A stretch of 19,057 nucleotides of DNA, taken from the NCBI GenBank assembly GCA_040387095.1, contig JAZKEJ010000018.1, positions 1-19,057 on the forward strand, written 5' to 3'. The notes beneath the pieces are model-generated. The model made no database searches. It was given only the letters and a program-made list of their open reading frames with translations, and was not told where the DNA came from. The position numbers and the translations under genes were made by a program. Below, in pieces: positions 1 to 8,822 of the stretch. The stretch is from Methylotenera_A sp040387095. GTDB taxonomy: Bacteria > Pseudomonadota > Gammaproteobacteria > Burkholderiales > Methylophilaceae. Each line of letters begins with the position of its first letter. Position 1 is the stretch's first letter.

Positions 1-1844
1 ATCTACACCCAACCATTTTACGTGCCGTGCTTGAAGCAGGCTACGACACACCAACCGCCGTACAGGCTCAAGCTATTCCTCACGCCTTAGAAGGTCGCGA
101 CATCATGGCTTCTGCGCAAACAGGTACAGGTAAAACGGCTGCTTTTACATTACCAGCATTAAATTTATTAGCGACACCGCATGCACTTAGCAGCCGTGGT
201 CCGCGCATTTTAGTATTAACGCCAACACGTGAATTAGCTGCACAAGTCAACGAAGCAGCGCGCAAATATGGTAAATATATTCGTGCCCGCACAGTGAGTA
301 TCGTTGGTGGCATGCCTTACCCATTGCAAAACAAATTACTTTCACAACCACTAGATATTTTAGTCGCCACACCTGGCCGCTTTATTGACCATATGGAACG
401 TGGTCGTATCGATTTAAGCCGTTTGCAAATGTTGGTTTTGGATGAAGCAGACCGTATGTTGGACATGGGTTTTATGCCAGACGTTGAAAAAATTTGTGAG
501 GCACTACCTAAAGAGCGTCAAACCTTATTGTTCTCAGCAACATTAGATGGCATTGGTCATATTGCTAAACAATTTTTAAATAATCCAATCACGCTACAAA
601 TTGCTGGCCAAAAAGAAAAACATGCCAATATTGAGCAACGCCTGCATTTTGTCGATGATATGACGCATAAAAACAAATTGCTTGAACACTTGTTGATTGC
701 ACCAGACATGAACCAAGCCATTATTTTCACCAGCACTAAACGCCATGCCGATGTTTTAGCAGAGGATTTATATGCTGCCGGCCATAAAACAGCCGCTTTG
801 CATGGTGATATGACACAAGGTGCGCGTAATCGTACGCTAACTAAATTGCGTCAAGGTGATGTAAAAGTATTGGTAGCAACCGATGTTGCTGCTCGCGGTA
901 TTGACGTACAAGGCATTTCACACGTCATCAACTACGATTTACCAAAATTTGCTGAAGATTATGTACACCGTATCGGCCGTACTGGTCGCGCCAATAATAA
1001 AGGTACTGCAATCTCTTTTGCATCGAATATGGATCGCCATTTGCTACGCAAAATTGAACAATATACTGGCCAAAAACTAGAAGCCGCAGTCATTGAAGGT
1101 TTTGAACCAAAACGCGCCATGAAAACAGACGGCGCTTCTTCTGGTAGACGCGGTGGTAGTAATGAGCGTGGTGGTTACGGCGCAGGCCGCAATGAGCGTA
1201 ACGCTCACAAGCCAGGCGACCGTGCTGGTTACCAATCCCGCGACAATAATCGTGGCACATTTGGTGACCGTGTAATGGGCGAAAAACCAGCTGGCGAAAA
1301 AACTTACGGTGCACGCAGTGGCGGTTTTAACGACCGCAACAAAGAGCGTACGCATGATGGCGCACGCCCTGCCCGTTCATTTGGTGACCGCCCTGCTTTC
1401 GGTGATAAGCCTGCATTTTCAAACTCAGAGCGTCCAGCACGTAATGCTGAGCACTTTGCCAATGAAAACCGTGCAACGCCTTCACGTGAAGTAGATGGCA
1501 ACAGCCGTAGCTACACTAAAGATACCGATATGCAATTCGCCCGCGAATTAAGCAAAGGTTTTGGCGGTAAATCAGGCGATAGAACAAGTGCTCCTAGAAC
1601 AACTGAAAACAGGCCATTTGCACGTAAACCAGAAGGCAGTTTTGGTGACAGACCTAATCGCAGTGATTCAGGTCGCACTGAAGGTTCGCGCTCTGCTCCG
1701 CGTAGCGATGCGCCACGCAGTGCAGCGCCAAGAAGTAACGCTGGCGAAAAATTTGGTAATCCACGTCCGCGTCCAACAGGCGACCGCCCTGCGCGTACGA
1801 ATGGCGGAGATTCTGCACCGCGTCGTCCACGTAGTTTTGTATAA
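1..1844 (+). CDS. rhlE: DEAD-box RNA helicase, RhlE type, with long disordered tail (5' end outside window)
   Basis: ATP-dependent RNA helicase of the RhlE group, acting in the cytoplasm on structured RNA (ribosome assembly or RNA decay in known relatives). The reading frame is open to the window edge and encodes Q-motif-like sequence before the first GTG at 27, so the real start is upstream. Counting from that GTG: Walker A TGTGKT at 33-38, PTREL at 66-70, DEAD at 139-142, SAT at 170-172, and motif VI HRIGRTGR at 314-321. Residues about 365-605 form a low-complexity tail rich in Arg, Gly, Asn, Ser, Asp and Pro, with recurring FGDRP-like units. This resembles RGG-type RNA-binding or condensate-forming tails. 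Only 30 nt separate it from a second helicase, so they probably share a transcript. The family call is firm; choosing RhlE over other DEAD-box subfamilies rests on core similarity and the tail. Confidence 0.9.
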   Translation, partial: LHPTILRAVLEAGYDTPTAVQAQAIPHALEGRDIMASAQTGTGKTAAFTLPALNLLATPHALSSRGPRILVLTPTRELAAQVNEAARKYGKYIRARTVSIVGGMPYPLQNKLLSQPLDILVATPGRFIDHMERGRIDLSRLQMLVLDEADRMLDMGFMPDVEKICEALPKERQTLLFSATLDGIGHIAKQFLNNPITLQIAGQKEKHANIEQRLHFVDDMTHKNKLLEHLLIAPDMNQAIIFTSTKRHADVLAEDLYAAGHKTAALHGDMTQGARNRTLTKLRQGDVKVLVATDVAARGIDVQGISHVINYDLPKFAEDYVHRIGRTGRANNKGTAISFASNMDRHLLRKIEQYTGQKLEAAVIEGFEPKRAMKTDGASSGRRGGSNERGGYGAGRNERNAHKPGDRAGYQSRDNNRGTFGDRVMGEKPAGEKTYGARSGGFNDRNKERTHDGARPARSFGDRPAFGDKPAFSNSERPARNAEHFANENRATPSREVDGNSRSYTKDTDMQFARELSKGFGGKSGDRTSAPRTTENRPFARKPEGSFGDRPNRSDSGRTEGSRSAPRSDAPRSAAPRSNAGEKFGNPRPRPTGDRPARTNGGDSAPRRPRSFV

Positions 1845-1874
1845 AGAAACCCTGTGAAAATGAAACTTAGTTAA

Positions 1875-3299
1875 ATGGATACAACCACTGATACTGTATT
1901 ATTTGATGCATTAGGCCTTGCTGCACCGCTTTTAAAAGCGGTGCAAGAGACTGGTTACACAACGCCAACACCGATTCAAGCCAAAGCGATTCCTCTGGCA
2001 TTGCAAGGTTTGGATTTAATGGCTGGCGCGCAAACAGGGACAGGTAAAACGGCAGCCTTTGCGTTGCCGATTTTGCAGAAATTACTGCCGTTTGCAAGTG
2101 CAAGCACTTCACCCGCAAAACACCCGATACGCGCATTGGTGCTTACACCAACGCGCGAATTGGCAATTCAGGTAGAAGAAAGTATTAAAGTGTATGCTAA
2201 GCACACACCGCTAAAAAGTTTAGTGGTGTTTGGTGGCGTCGATATAAAGACACAAATTCCGCACTTAAAAACGGGTATAGAAGTGTTAGTTGCAACGCCA
2301 GGCCGCTTGCTGGACCACGTTGAGCAGAAAACGCTGAATCTATCTCAAGTACAGATTCTAGTGCTGGATGAAGCAGACAGAATGTTGGACATGGGCTTTA
2401 TGCCTGATTTGAAACGTATTTTGGCTTTGTTGCCAAAACAGCGTCAAAACTTAATGTTCTCTGCTACTTTTTCTAATGAAATCAAAAAATTAGCCGATGA
2501 TTTTTTAACTAATCCGACGCTAATCGAAGTCGCACGTAGCAATGCCACGAACGATAATGTCACGCAAAAAGTCTATCTGGTTGCGCAAAATAGCAAGCAG
2601 GCTTTGTTGACGCATTTACTCAGCGAATCTAACAGCCAGCAAGTGATTATTTTCACCAAAACCAAGATCACCGCCAGCAAACTCAGCCGCGCTTTGCAAA
2701 AAGAAGGTATTACTGCCGACGCGATTCACGGCGACAAATCTCAAAAAGAGCGTATTGAAGCTTTAGATGCGTTTAAAGCTGGAAAAATTACTGCATTAGT
2801 GGCTACCGATGTAGCAGCACGTGGCTTGGATATCAGTGATTTGCCGATGGTCATCAACTACGAAATCCCCAGCGCGCCAGAAGACTATGTGCATCGCATT
2901 GGTCGCACAGGCCGCGCAGGTGCAAGTGGCGTCGCGATTTCATTGGTGAGTGAAGATGAAGAAAAGTATTTAGCAGAAATTGAAAAGCTGATTAAACGTA
3001 GCATTGAAAAAGTACAAGCAGATGCGACGGTATTGGCAAAAGCAACTCGCTCTAGCAGTGCCAGTAAAGCTACAGGTAATTCGCATGATAGCGAAACAGT
3101 GGCTTCTAATCGGCATATTGCTAAACCACGTCAACACACACGCAAACCGTCCAAAGACCCCTGGTTTGATAAGCCTTATGAGCCAGTGATTCAACCAACG
3201 ACTAAAACTGATATTCATTTTCCCACTAGCTCTCGCAAAACACCTATCGCGGCATTGCTGGGTGGATTAAAGTTAAACAGTAAAACAATTCAAAAATAG
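1875..3299 (+). CDS. rhlE: DEAD-box RNA helicase, RhlE type (second tandem copy)
   Basis: A complete 474-residue DEAD-box RNA helicase, paralogous to the gene just upstream. Motifs in order: Q-motif region GYTTPTPIQ at about 27-35, Walker A TGTGKT at 54-59, PTREL at 92-96, DEAD at 165-168, SAT at 196-198, and HRIGRTGR at 340-347. The tail (about 385-474) is much shorter than in the first copy. It is basic and ends with a DPWFDKPYEP block and an AALLGG block, which look like linear motifs rather than pure low complexity. An in-frame TAA just before the ATG at 1875 fixes the start as no earlier, though I see no strong Shine-Dalgarno. The different tails suggest different RNA or protein partners. 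A terminator follows 10 nt after the stop. Confidence 0.92.
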   Translation: MDTTTDTVLFDALGLAAPLLKAVQETGYTTPTPIQAKAIPLALQGLDLMAGAQTGTGKTAAFALPILQKLLPFASASTSPAKHPIRALVLTPTRELAIQVEESIKVYAKHTPLKSLVVFGGVDIKTQIPHLKTGIEVLVATPGRLLDHVEQKTLNLSQVQILVLDEADRMLDMGFMPDLKRILALLPKQRQNLMFSATFSNEIKKLADDFLTNPTLIEVARSNATNDNVTQKVYLVAQNSKQALLTHLLSESNSQQVIIFTKTKITASKLSRALQKEGITADAIHGDKSQKERIEALDAFKAGKITALVATDVAARGLDISDLPMVINYEIPSAPEDYVHRIGRTGRAGASGVAISLVSEDEEKYLAEIEKLIKRSIEKVQADATVLAKATRSSSASKATGNSHDSETVASNRHIAKPRQHTRKPSKDPWFDKPYEPVIQPTTKTDIHFPTSSRKTPIAALLGGLKLNSKTIQK

Positions 3300-3309
3300 C
3301 CTAAATTGG

Positions 3310-3343
3310 ATGGTTAAGTGAATAAGTACTTAACCATTTTTTT
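3310..3343 (+). terminator. Rho-independent terminator after the helicase pair
   Basis: A perfect 10-bp inverted repeat (ATGGTTAAGT at 3310-3319, ACTTAACCAT at 3328-3337) with an 8-nt loop runs directly into seven T residues (3337-3343). It lies 10 nt after the second helicase stop. The genes converge here, but on the minus strand the hairpin is not followed by T residues. It should therefore end mainly the plus-strand transcript and act only weakly on the minus-strand signalling operon. Confidence 0.85.
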
Positions 3344-3372
3344 CGTTAATTTTCCCCAAGTGCATGTAAACT

Positions 3373-5511
3373 TTATTTTTTAAGCCAAGTTTCCATTTCT
3401 TTTGGCTCTAATGCTGGCGAATAAAAATAGCCTTGTACTTTTTTACAACCGCTGGCAATTAAAATATCCGCCTGCTCCTGATTTTCCACACCTTCTGCGA
3501 TTAAATCCAAACCCAGCGCATCACCCAAGGCAACTATCGCCTTCACAATAACGCGGTCTTCCTCACTATTAACCAAACCATCCACGAATGAACGGTCAAT
3601 TTTCACCTCGTCCACTGCCCAGCGTTTTAAATATAAAAGCGATGAATGCCCCATGCCAAAATCATCCAGGGAAATATCAAAGCCTAGATTCTTGATTAAT
3701 CGCATATTGTTTTTAACAACATCCACTTCTTCTAGCAGCGCGTATTCGGTAATTTCAATACATAACATCTTGGGTAAAATATTATATTTAGCGGGGATGC
3801 TGCTGAGTATTTTAATTAAGTTTTCTGAACGTAAATGTCTGGCAGAAATATTAAGTGAAACGCGTGGCACTTTATATTTTTTATCTAGCCACACTCTCAT
3901 CTGTTTACAAGTGGCTTCTAATACCCATTCACCAATTTGATTAATCAATGACGATTGTTCTGCGATTTTAATAAATTCCAGCGGCGGAATTAAGCCGCGT
4001 TCAGGATGCCGCCATCGGATTAATGTTTCCATACCGATTAATTGATTGCCCGTATTTTCAATCTGCGGTTGATACACAATAAAAAGTTGGTTCTCTATAA
4101 GCGCATGGCGGATACCGTTTTCCATTTCCAGCCATTGATGCGCAATAAAGTTGAGGTTGGTGGTATAAAACTCAAAGTCATTTCGACCATTCTGTTTAGC
4201 GCGATACATTGCCAGATCGGCATACACCAGTAGAGTCTGCGTATCCATCGTATCATCTGGATAAACGCTAACGCCTATGCTGACCGTGCAATACACTTTC
4301 TGCTGCTGAATCTCAAACGGGATTGCAAATGCCGCAATAATGTCACGCACCAAACGATGACCATCTTGTGGTGAAGCGCCTTCCATAATCATCACAAACT
4401 CATCACCACCCAACCTGCATAGTACATCTGTTGCACGCACACGCTGTGTAATACGCTTGGTCGCCTGTATAAGCAACTGATCGCCGGCTTCATGTCCCAA
4501 GGTGTCATTGACCATTTTAAAGTGGTCTAAATCAAAAAATAATAGCAATACCTGATTGCCTACGCGCGCCGCTTTAGCCACAGCATGTTCTAAACGCTGC
4601 CTGAACATACTGCGATTGGGCAGACCCGTTAACTCATCATGTGAGGCTAAAAATTCTACCTTGCGGTTAAGGGCAATGGTCTCGCTCACATCTCTACCCA
4701 CACCACGATAGCCGATAAAATTGCCATTATTGGCAAATATCGGTTTACCGGACACGCGCAAATAGACCAACTTGCCTGCTTCATCGTTAAAATGCACGAC
4801 ATAATCGGCAAAGCGTTTATGCGTTTGTAGGACTTTTAGCATCTCGTTGGAAGTGTGGCTATGACAGGCTTCTGCCAAATCAGTCAGGCTGTAAAAGCTC
4901 AAACCTTTTGGCCCACCCGTTACTGCATTTATTTTTAAATACTCATCCGATTCCCAGAACCAGTCGGCAGAAGCTTCTGCAAAATCCCTAAATCGCGCTT
5001 CACTGGCAATCAGCTTTTCTTTTTCTTCGCTTAGCTCAATGATTTTTTTATCTAGCTTGCTACGCACGCGGTCTGCATGTTGCTTATCAAGTTTAAGTGG
5101 ACTACCACGATACAGTCCGCTACTTTTGGATAAGTCGGTTAGCTGATTGGCTTTTAAAACCTCATCTAAAATATCCATTAACTCCGGCATCAGCATGGGT
5201 TTAATTAAAAACTGGGTAGCGCCAAGTGATAATGCGAAACGCTTGTCTTGTTCTGATGTGTAGGTGGCGGTGTAGAAAACAATGGGTATGTGCTGAAGGC
5301 TTTGGTTTTGCTTAATGGCACGGCATAAGCCATACCCGTCCATTTCAGGCATCAAAATATCTGAAACAATTAAATCAACAGTTTTTGTTTGCAAATAGGA
5401 TAAGGCTTTTAAACCATTATCAAAACTGACAACAGAGTAGCCTTGTGCAACTAAAACGGTTTCCAGTAATTGCCTGGAGTTTTCGTCATCTTCTGCGATT
5501 AAAATTTTCAC
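3373..5511 (-). CDS. Response regulator REC-PAS-GGDEF-EAL, c-di-GMP turnover enzyme
   Basis: A 712-residue cytoplasmic protein that probably makes and/or breaks cyclic di-GMP under phosphorylation control. Domains: an N-terminal receiver (acidic pocket E7/D8/D9, phospho-acceptor D51, T81, K104), a helical linker about 140-172, a PAS fold about 173-280, GGDEF about 285-450, and EAL about 460-705. The cyclase motif is intact (GGDEF at 368-372). An RxxD inhibitory site (RATD, 359-362) sits exactly five residues before it, so product inhibition is expected. The EAL signature reads ETL (495-497), keeping the metal-binding Glu. Other catalytic blocks are present: LNIS, EITE, DDFGMGHSS, KID and the late E of GVEN. 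Both activities are therefore plausible. It is the third gene of a kinase-receiver-output operon, 30 nt after the receiver gene. GTG start (see the ribosome binding site entry). Confidence 0.93.
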   Translation of the reverse strand: MKILIAEDDENSRQLLETVLVAQGYSVVSFDNGLKALSYLQTKTVDLIVSDILMPEMDGYGLCRAIKQNQSLQHIPIVFYTATYTSEQDKRFALSLGATQFLIKPMLMPELMDILDEVLKANQLTDLSKSSGLYRGSPLKLDKQHADRVRSKLDKKIIELSEEKEKLIASEARFRDFAEASADWFWESDEYLKINAVTGGPKGLSFYSLTDLAEACHSHTSNEMLKVLQTHKRFADYVVHFNDEAGKLVYLRVSGKPIFANNGNFIGYRGVGRDVSETIALNRKVEFLASHDELTGLPNRSMFRQRLEHAVAKAARVGNQVLLLFFDLDHFKMVNDTLGHEAGDQLLIQATKRITQRVRATDVLCRLGGDEFVMIMEGASPQDGHRLVRDIIAAFAIPFEIQQQKVYCTVSIGVSVYPDDTMDTQTLLVYADLAMYRAKQNGRNDFEFYTTNLNFIAHQWLEMENGIRHALIENQLFIVYQPQIENTGNQLIGMETLIRWRHPERGLIPPLEFIKIAEQSSLINQIGEWVLEATCKQMRVWLDKKYKVPRVSLNISARHLRSENLIKILSSIPAKYNILPKMLCIEITEYALLEEVDVVKNNMRLIKNLGFDISLDDFGMGHSSLLYLKRWAVDEVKIDRSFVDGLVNSEEDRVIVKAIVALGDALGLDLIAEGVENQEQADILIASGCKKVQGYFYSPALEPKEMETWLKK

Positions 5512-5521
5512 GCATCACCTC
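5511..5521 (-). promoter_or_regulatory. Strong Shine-Dalgarno fixing a GTG start
   Basis: On the minus strand GAGGTGAT (5521-5514) precedes GTG at 5511-5509, with GAGG six nt from the start. The nearby ATG at 5516-5514 is out of frame. The first encoded residues (MKILIAEDD) are the usual beginning of a receiver domain, so the GTG is the probable start. Confidence 0.7.
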
Positions 5522-5541
5522 AAATTGTTGTTTTTGTTACA

Positions 5542-5910
5542 TTATTTTTTGTTAATGACTTGTTGTATCTGTTGAATCACCGTCATTGGGTCAATCGGCT
5601 TCTCGATATAACCGGTGCAACCGGCTGCCAGTAGCTTTTCACGGTCACCCGACATCGCATAAGATGTCATGGCAATAATCGGGATATCTGTTCCAGCCGG
5701 ATGTGCTCTGATGCGCTTTAACACTTCTAAACCGTTAATATCAGGTAATTGTATATCTAAAATAATAAAATCTGGTGGAATAGTAGTTGCCTGTTGTACG
5801 CCCTCTAATCCTGTCATGGCAAAACGCGTTTTATATTGCGCCTGCTCTAAAATGAAGCGAATTAATTCCAAATTATTTTCGTTATCTTCAATAATTAAGG
5901 CGACTGTCAT
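5542..5910 (-). CDS. Stand-alone receiver protein, DivK/CheY-like
   Basis: A 122-residue single-domain response regulator with no output domain. The receiver is complete: acidic pocket E8/D9, phospho-acceptor D52 in the ILDIQLPDING block, T82 and K104 (EKP). Length and the AMTSYAMSGDREK segment resemble the DivK-type receivers that shuttle phosphate or act as allosteric adaptors. It starts only 2 nt after the kinase stop codon and precedes the GGDEF-EAL regulator by 30 nt. It could be the phosphate relay or a feedback regulator between the two, by analogy with the divK-pleD pair of Caulobacter. Orthology to DivK itself is not shown. Confidence 0.9.
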   Translation of the reverse strand: MTVALIIEDNENNLELIRFILEQAQYKTRFAMTGLEGVQQATTIPPDFIILDIQLPDINGLEVLKRIRAHPAGTDIPIIAMTSYAMSGDREKLLAAGCTGYIEKPIDPMTVIQQIQQVINKK

Positions 5911-5912
5911 AG

Positions 5913-8687
5913 TTAGGATTTCCCTGTTTGAGATTCATCTAAAATGGAAGAAGTTTGCTGTTGGACGGCTTCTGAAATTTTGGCCGGGATTTTGATTACA
6001 AAAACACTGCCTTTATTCAGCTCGCTTTGCACTTGCACTGTGCCATTGAGTAGTTGTGCCAGAATTTTGCGCGTTAAATACAAGCCCAAACCAGTGCCAA
6101 GTGTTTTAATTTTTAACGGCGAATCAATACGCTCAAAAGGTTTAAATAACTGCGTTAAATTCGCTGCGCCGATGCCGATTCCGGTATCTTGAACACTAAC
6201 AACAAGCCAGTCTTTTTCTAGTTGAGCTTTAATATGTACCGAGCCTTTTACCGTGTATTTTACTGCGTTGCTGGCAACGTTGAGGATAACTTGATACAGG
6301 CGCTTGCGGTCAGTTTCCAATTGCAATCCTTCTGCACAATCAATGCTTACCAGTAGATTTTTTTCAGACACGATATGCTCAATTGCTTGCTCAACTTCAA
6401 GCAGCAAAGGCAGTAATTCAAACTGCTCAATATGCACCTGCAAAAAACCGGCTTCAATTTTAGAAATATCAATCACGTCGGTAATCAGCGATAACAAATG
6501 TTTTGCTGAGTGATAAGCGCGACCTAACTGATCCTTTTGCTTTAAATTCAGCTCGCCTGACATGCCTTGCAGCACAACACCCAAAAATCCAATAATCGAA
6601 TTAAGCGGTGTTCGCAACTCGTGCGACATAGACGCCACAAACATGGATTTAATTCGGTCGGCAGATTCGGCTGCTTCACGTGCCTTAATCAGCGTTGCCT
6701 GCAGGATTTTTTGCTGCGAAATATCTAGCGCAATTGCCACCAGCTGTCCTTGCTCACCCGCATTATCCGCAACCGCACCCATTGAACATTGATATTCATA
6801 TTTTTCACCCGCTGCATTTTGTAACAGCAATTCAACGGCACGAAAATCTTCGCCTTTCATCGCACGCGCTGCAACTGTAATGGCTTTTTTACGCGATTCC
6901 TTGGCAACAATTAACTGTATAAAATCTTCACCAATTATTTGTTTCCGAGAATAACCAGATGTAGATATGGCTTCTGGATTGGCTTCAATAACGCGCCCTT
7001 TTTTATCGATAATCAATATGGGCAAAGGTGCATGCTGCACCACATAACTGTAACGCCTTTCGCTTTCCAGCAATTTTTTTGTATTCAGTTCTAAGGCTTT
7101 TTGTTTGCTCATATCTTGACCAATTGAAATAATCACTGGATTATTTTCATCATCAAGCGCCATGCTGCGGGAAATGGTTAAATCTGCTGTGCTGCCATCA
7201 GCGCGTCGAATGGTCAATTCCTGTCCTTGAATTTTCTCACCCTTCGCAACTTGCTTTTCAATTTGCCTCAACTGCTGTCTATTTTGCTCGGTACCAAATA
7301 ATTCTTGGTAAGTTTTACCAATTGCAAACTTTCTGCTGTAACCAGAGAAACGCTCTGCTTCAGGATTCATCTCAATAATTTCATTGGCAATATTCATATA
7401 TAAAATATTGACAGGCGCGCGTTCTACTAGAAATCGGAATAATTTGGCATTATTCTCAATTGATGCGGTGCGTTTTTGAACGATGGTTTCTAGATGCTTT
7501 TGCTGATGGGATAAATCCGCTTCCACCTGCTGGCGTTTGTGTGCTTCTATCGTCAGTCGCGCTAGATCGGTAATTGAACCGACATAATTTTGCTCATCGA
7601 TTGTCCACTCACGCGCGCCATTTACATGCTCATGGCAAATAACGCCAATCACCGCATTATTCAACCATATCGTTCCATCCAGCATGGCGCCTATGTGGTT
7701 CTGGTGTAGATATTCCTGCGTAAAATCCGCGGTAGCGGCATGACGATGTACGTCATTTACCACAATGACCCGATTTTGTTGCAGATGCCTGAAATACTCA
7801 GGCATCTGTTCTGCTATCAATGGCTTAGAAACCGTGTGCATATTTTGGGATTTGATATACAAACTCAAACATTCAAGCTGGGTAGAATCTTGATTAAATC
7901 GCCATATGCTGACCCGCTCTACATCCAGTGCTTGTGCAGAAACTTGGACGATTTCTCTGAAAATGGCTTCTGGATTCTGCCAATTACCTAGTTGCATGGA
8001 TGCTAGATGCGCCAGACTGGCATTTTGACGTTGCAAACGATGTTCACTTTGCAATAGTTTTTCTTGTGCCAATTTTTTTTGCACATTTTGAACATGCAGA
8101 CGATTGATCAGCTTTTCTAACTGATGACTGCGTTTAAGATTGCCAAATAAATAGCCGCCGTACAGCACAGAAACAAAAAAAGCCGCACTTGCCCACTTGA
8201 TAAACTGGTGATCTGCATAATATTGATAGGTAAACACCATATGCAGATACAGAACGGCAAGCCCGCAGACAAACAGCAAACCCATCATCAGGATTTTTTG
8301 TGTAGGAAAGTTGATGCGTTTGGATAATGTTTCCAAGCCCTGGTTTGGCGTTAGGAATTTTTGTGCAACCTGCTTTTTGATGCGCCAATTAAAAAAAAGT
8401 AGGCTTAATAGAATAAGCAAAAGGGCAGCAAACAGAGCTAGTGTGATTTCCAGTTTATATTTAACAAGCCAGTGCGCTTGAGATGAAAGCGTGTGACCAA
8501 TAGTAGCAAATATGGCGGAGGATTGAATTAGGTAATTGGTGCCATATAAATTGGCTGACTGTGCTTGGGCAGATACAGGCGTTAGGACGGGTGAAAGTAT
8601 GAAAGAAGCGATGATTAAAAAATCAGCTACTTTTTTCAAAAATTCGTTTTTAGCAAATCTGTCTTTAGCCAAGCAAACTCCTGACAT
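5913..8687 (-). CDS. Membrane sensor histidine kinase, GAF-PAS-PAS-HisKA-HATPase
   Basis: A 924-residue sensor kinase. The N-terminus has a basic stretch and hydrophobic segment (about 20-40, SAQAQ-like end) that could be a cleaved signal or an anchor. Further membrane segments lie at about 80-100, 131-153 and 164-182. A helical linker leads to a GAF domain (about 225-385), then PAS domains at about 412-530 and 540-660. The HisKA H-box is SHELRTPLNS with phospho-acceptor His689. The ATPase domain shows an N-box around NVASNAVK (803-810), DTGIGIG (834-840) and GTGLGLY (864-870). There is no receiver or phosphotransfer domain on the chain, so it is not a hybrid kinase, and the two downstream regulators are its likely partners. 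The signal is unknown. The start could be an internal TTG 15 nt downstream (see separate entry). Confidence 0.93.
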   Translation of the reverse strand: MSGVCLAKDRFAKNEFLKKVADFLIIASFILSPVLTPVSAQAQSANLYGTNYLIQSSAIFATIGHTLSSQAHWLVKYKLEITLALFAALLLILLSLLFFNWRIKKQVAQKFLTPNQGLETLSKRINFPTQKILMMGLLFVCGLAVLYLHMVFTYQYYADHQFIKWASAAFFVSVLYGGYLFGNLKRSHQLEKLINRLHVQNVQKKLAQEKLLQSEHRLQRQNASLAHLASMQLGNWQNPEAIFREIVQVSAQALDVERVSIWRFNQDSTQLECLSLYIKSQNMHTVSKPLIAEQMPEYFRHLQQNRVIVVNDVHRHAATADFTQEYLHQNHIGAMLDGTIWLNNAVIGVICHEHVNGAREWTIDEQNYVGSITDLARLTIEAHKRQQVEADLSHQQKHLETIVQKRTASIENNAKLFRFLVERAPVNILYMNIANEIIEMNPEAERFSGYSRKFAIGKTYQELFGTEQNRQQLRQIEKQVAKGEKIQGQELTIRRADGSTADLTISRSMALDDENNPVIISIGQDMSKQKALELNTKKLLESERRYSYVVQHAPLPILIIDKKGRVIEANPEAISTSGYSRKQIIGEDFIQLIVAKESRKKAITVAARAMKGEDFRAVELLLQNAAGEKYEYQCSMGAVADNAGEQGQLVAIALDISQQKILQATLIKAREAAESADRIKSMFVASMSHELRTPLNSIIGFLGVVLQGMSGELNLKQKDQLGRAYHSAKHLLSLITDVIDISKIEAGFLQVHIEQFELLPLLLEVEQAIEHIVSEKNLLVSIDCAEGLQLETDRKRLYQVILNVASNAVKYTVKGSVHIKAQLEKDWLVVSVQDTGIGIGAANLTQLFKPFERIDSPLKIKTLGTGLGLYLTRKILAQLLNGTVQVQSELNKGSVFVIKIPAKISEAVQQQTSSILDESQTGKS
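8670..8682 (-). promoter_or_regulatory. Internal Shine-Dalgarno and possible TTG start of the kinase
   Basis: AGGAG (minus strand, 8682-8678) lies 5 nt before an in-frame TTG at 8672-8670, codon 6 of the ATG-started frame. The upstream ATG at 8687 has no convincing Shine-Dalgarno, its leader being A/T-rich. Starting at the TTG would give 919 residues beginning MAKDRFAKNEF, a more typical positively charged N-region. Confidence 0.45.
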
Positions 8688-8698
8688 AAACCATTATT

Positions 8699-8728
8699 TT
8701 TTAACGACTATATCAGTAAGCTTGTCAA
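8699..8728 (-). promoter_or_regulatory. Possible sigma-70 promoter of the kinase operon
   Basis: A perfect TTGACA (minus strand, 8728-8723) is followed after 18 nt by TTAAAA (8704-8699), a poor -10 match. The -35 box overlaps a 10-bp palindrome GTCAATTGAC (8724-8733) that could be an operator or chance. If used, transcription would start almost at the annotated ATG, which favours the downstream TTG start or another promoter. Confidence 0.25.
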
Positions 8729-8822
8729 TTGACTAATTTCAATTTTTTCAGTGTATTAAGTTAACCATGGCTAGATTTAATTAACAGGAATGATTGTGTT
8801 TGTTGGTTTTATTGATTGCTTT

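Noticed and set aside
1..26. Truncated or frameshifted first helicase
   Set aside because: The frame stays open to base 1 and encodes expected Q-motif-upstream sequence, so the missing start is just the window edge.
1077..1857. Several open frames on both strands across the tail of the first helicase
   Set aside because: They overlap a well-supported gene, give low-complexity products with no domains, and arise because the Gly/Arg/Ala-rich repeat DNA lacks stops in other frames.
5913..8687. Hybrid histidine kinase
   Set aside because: The sequence ends shortly after the ATPase domain; no receiver or phosphotransfer domain follows on the same chain.
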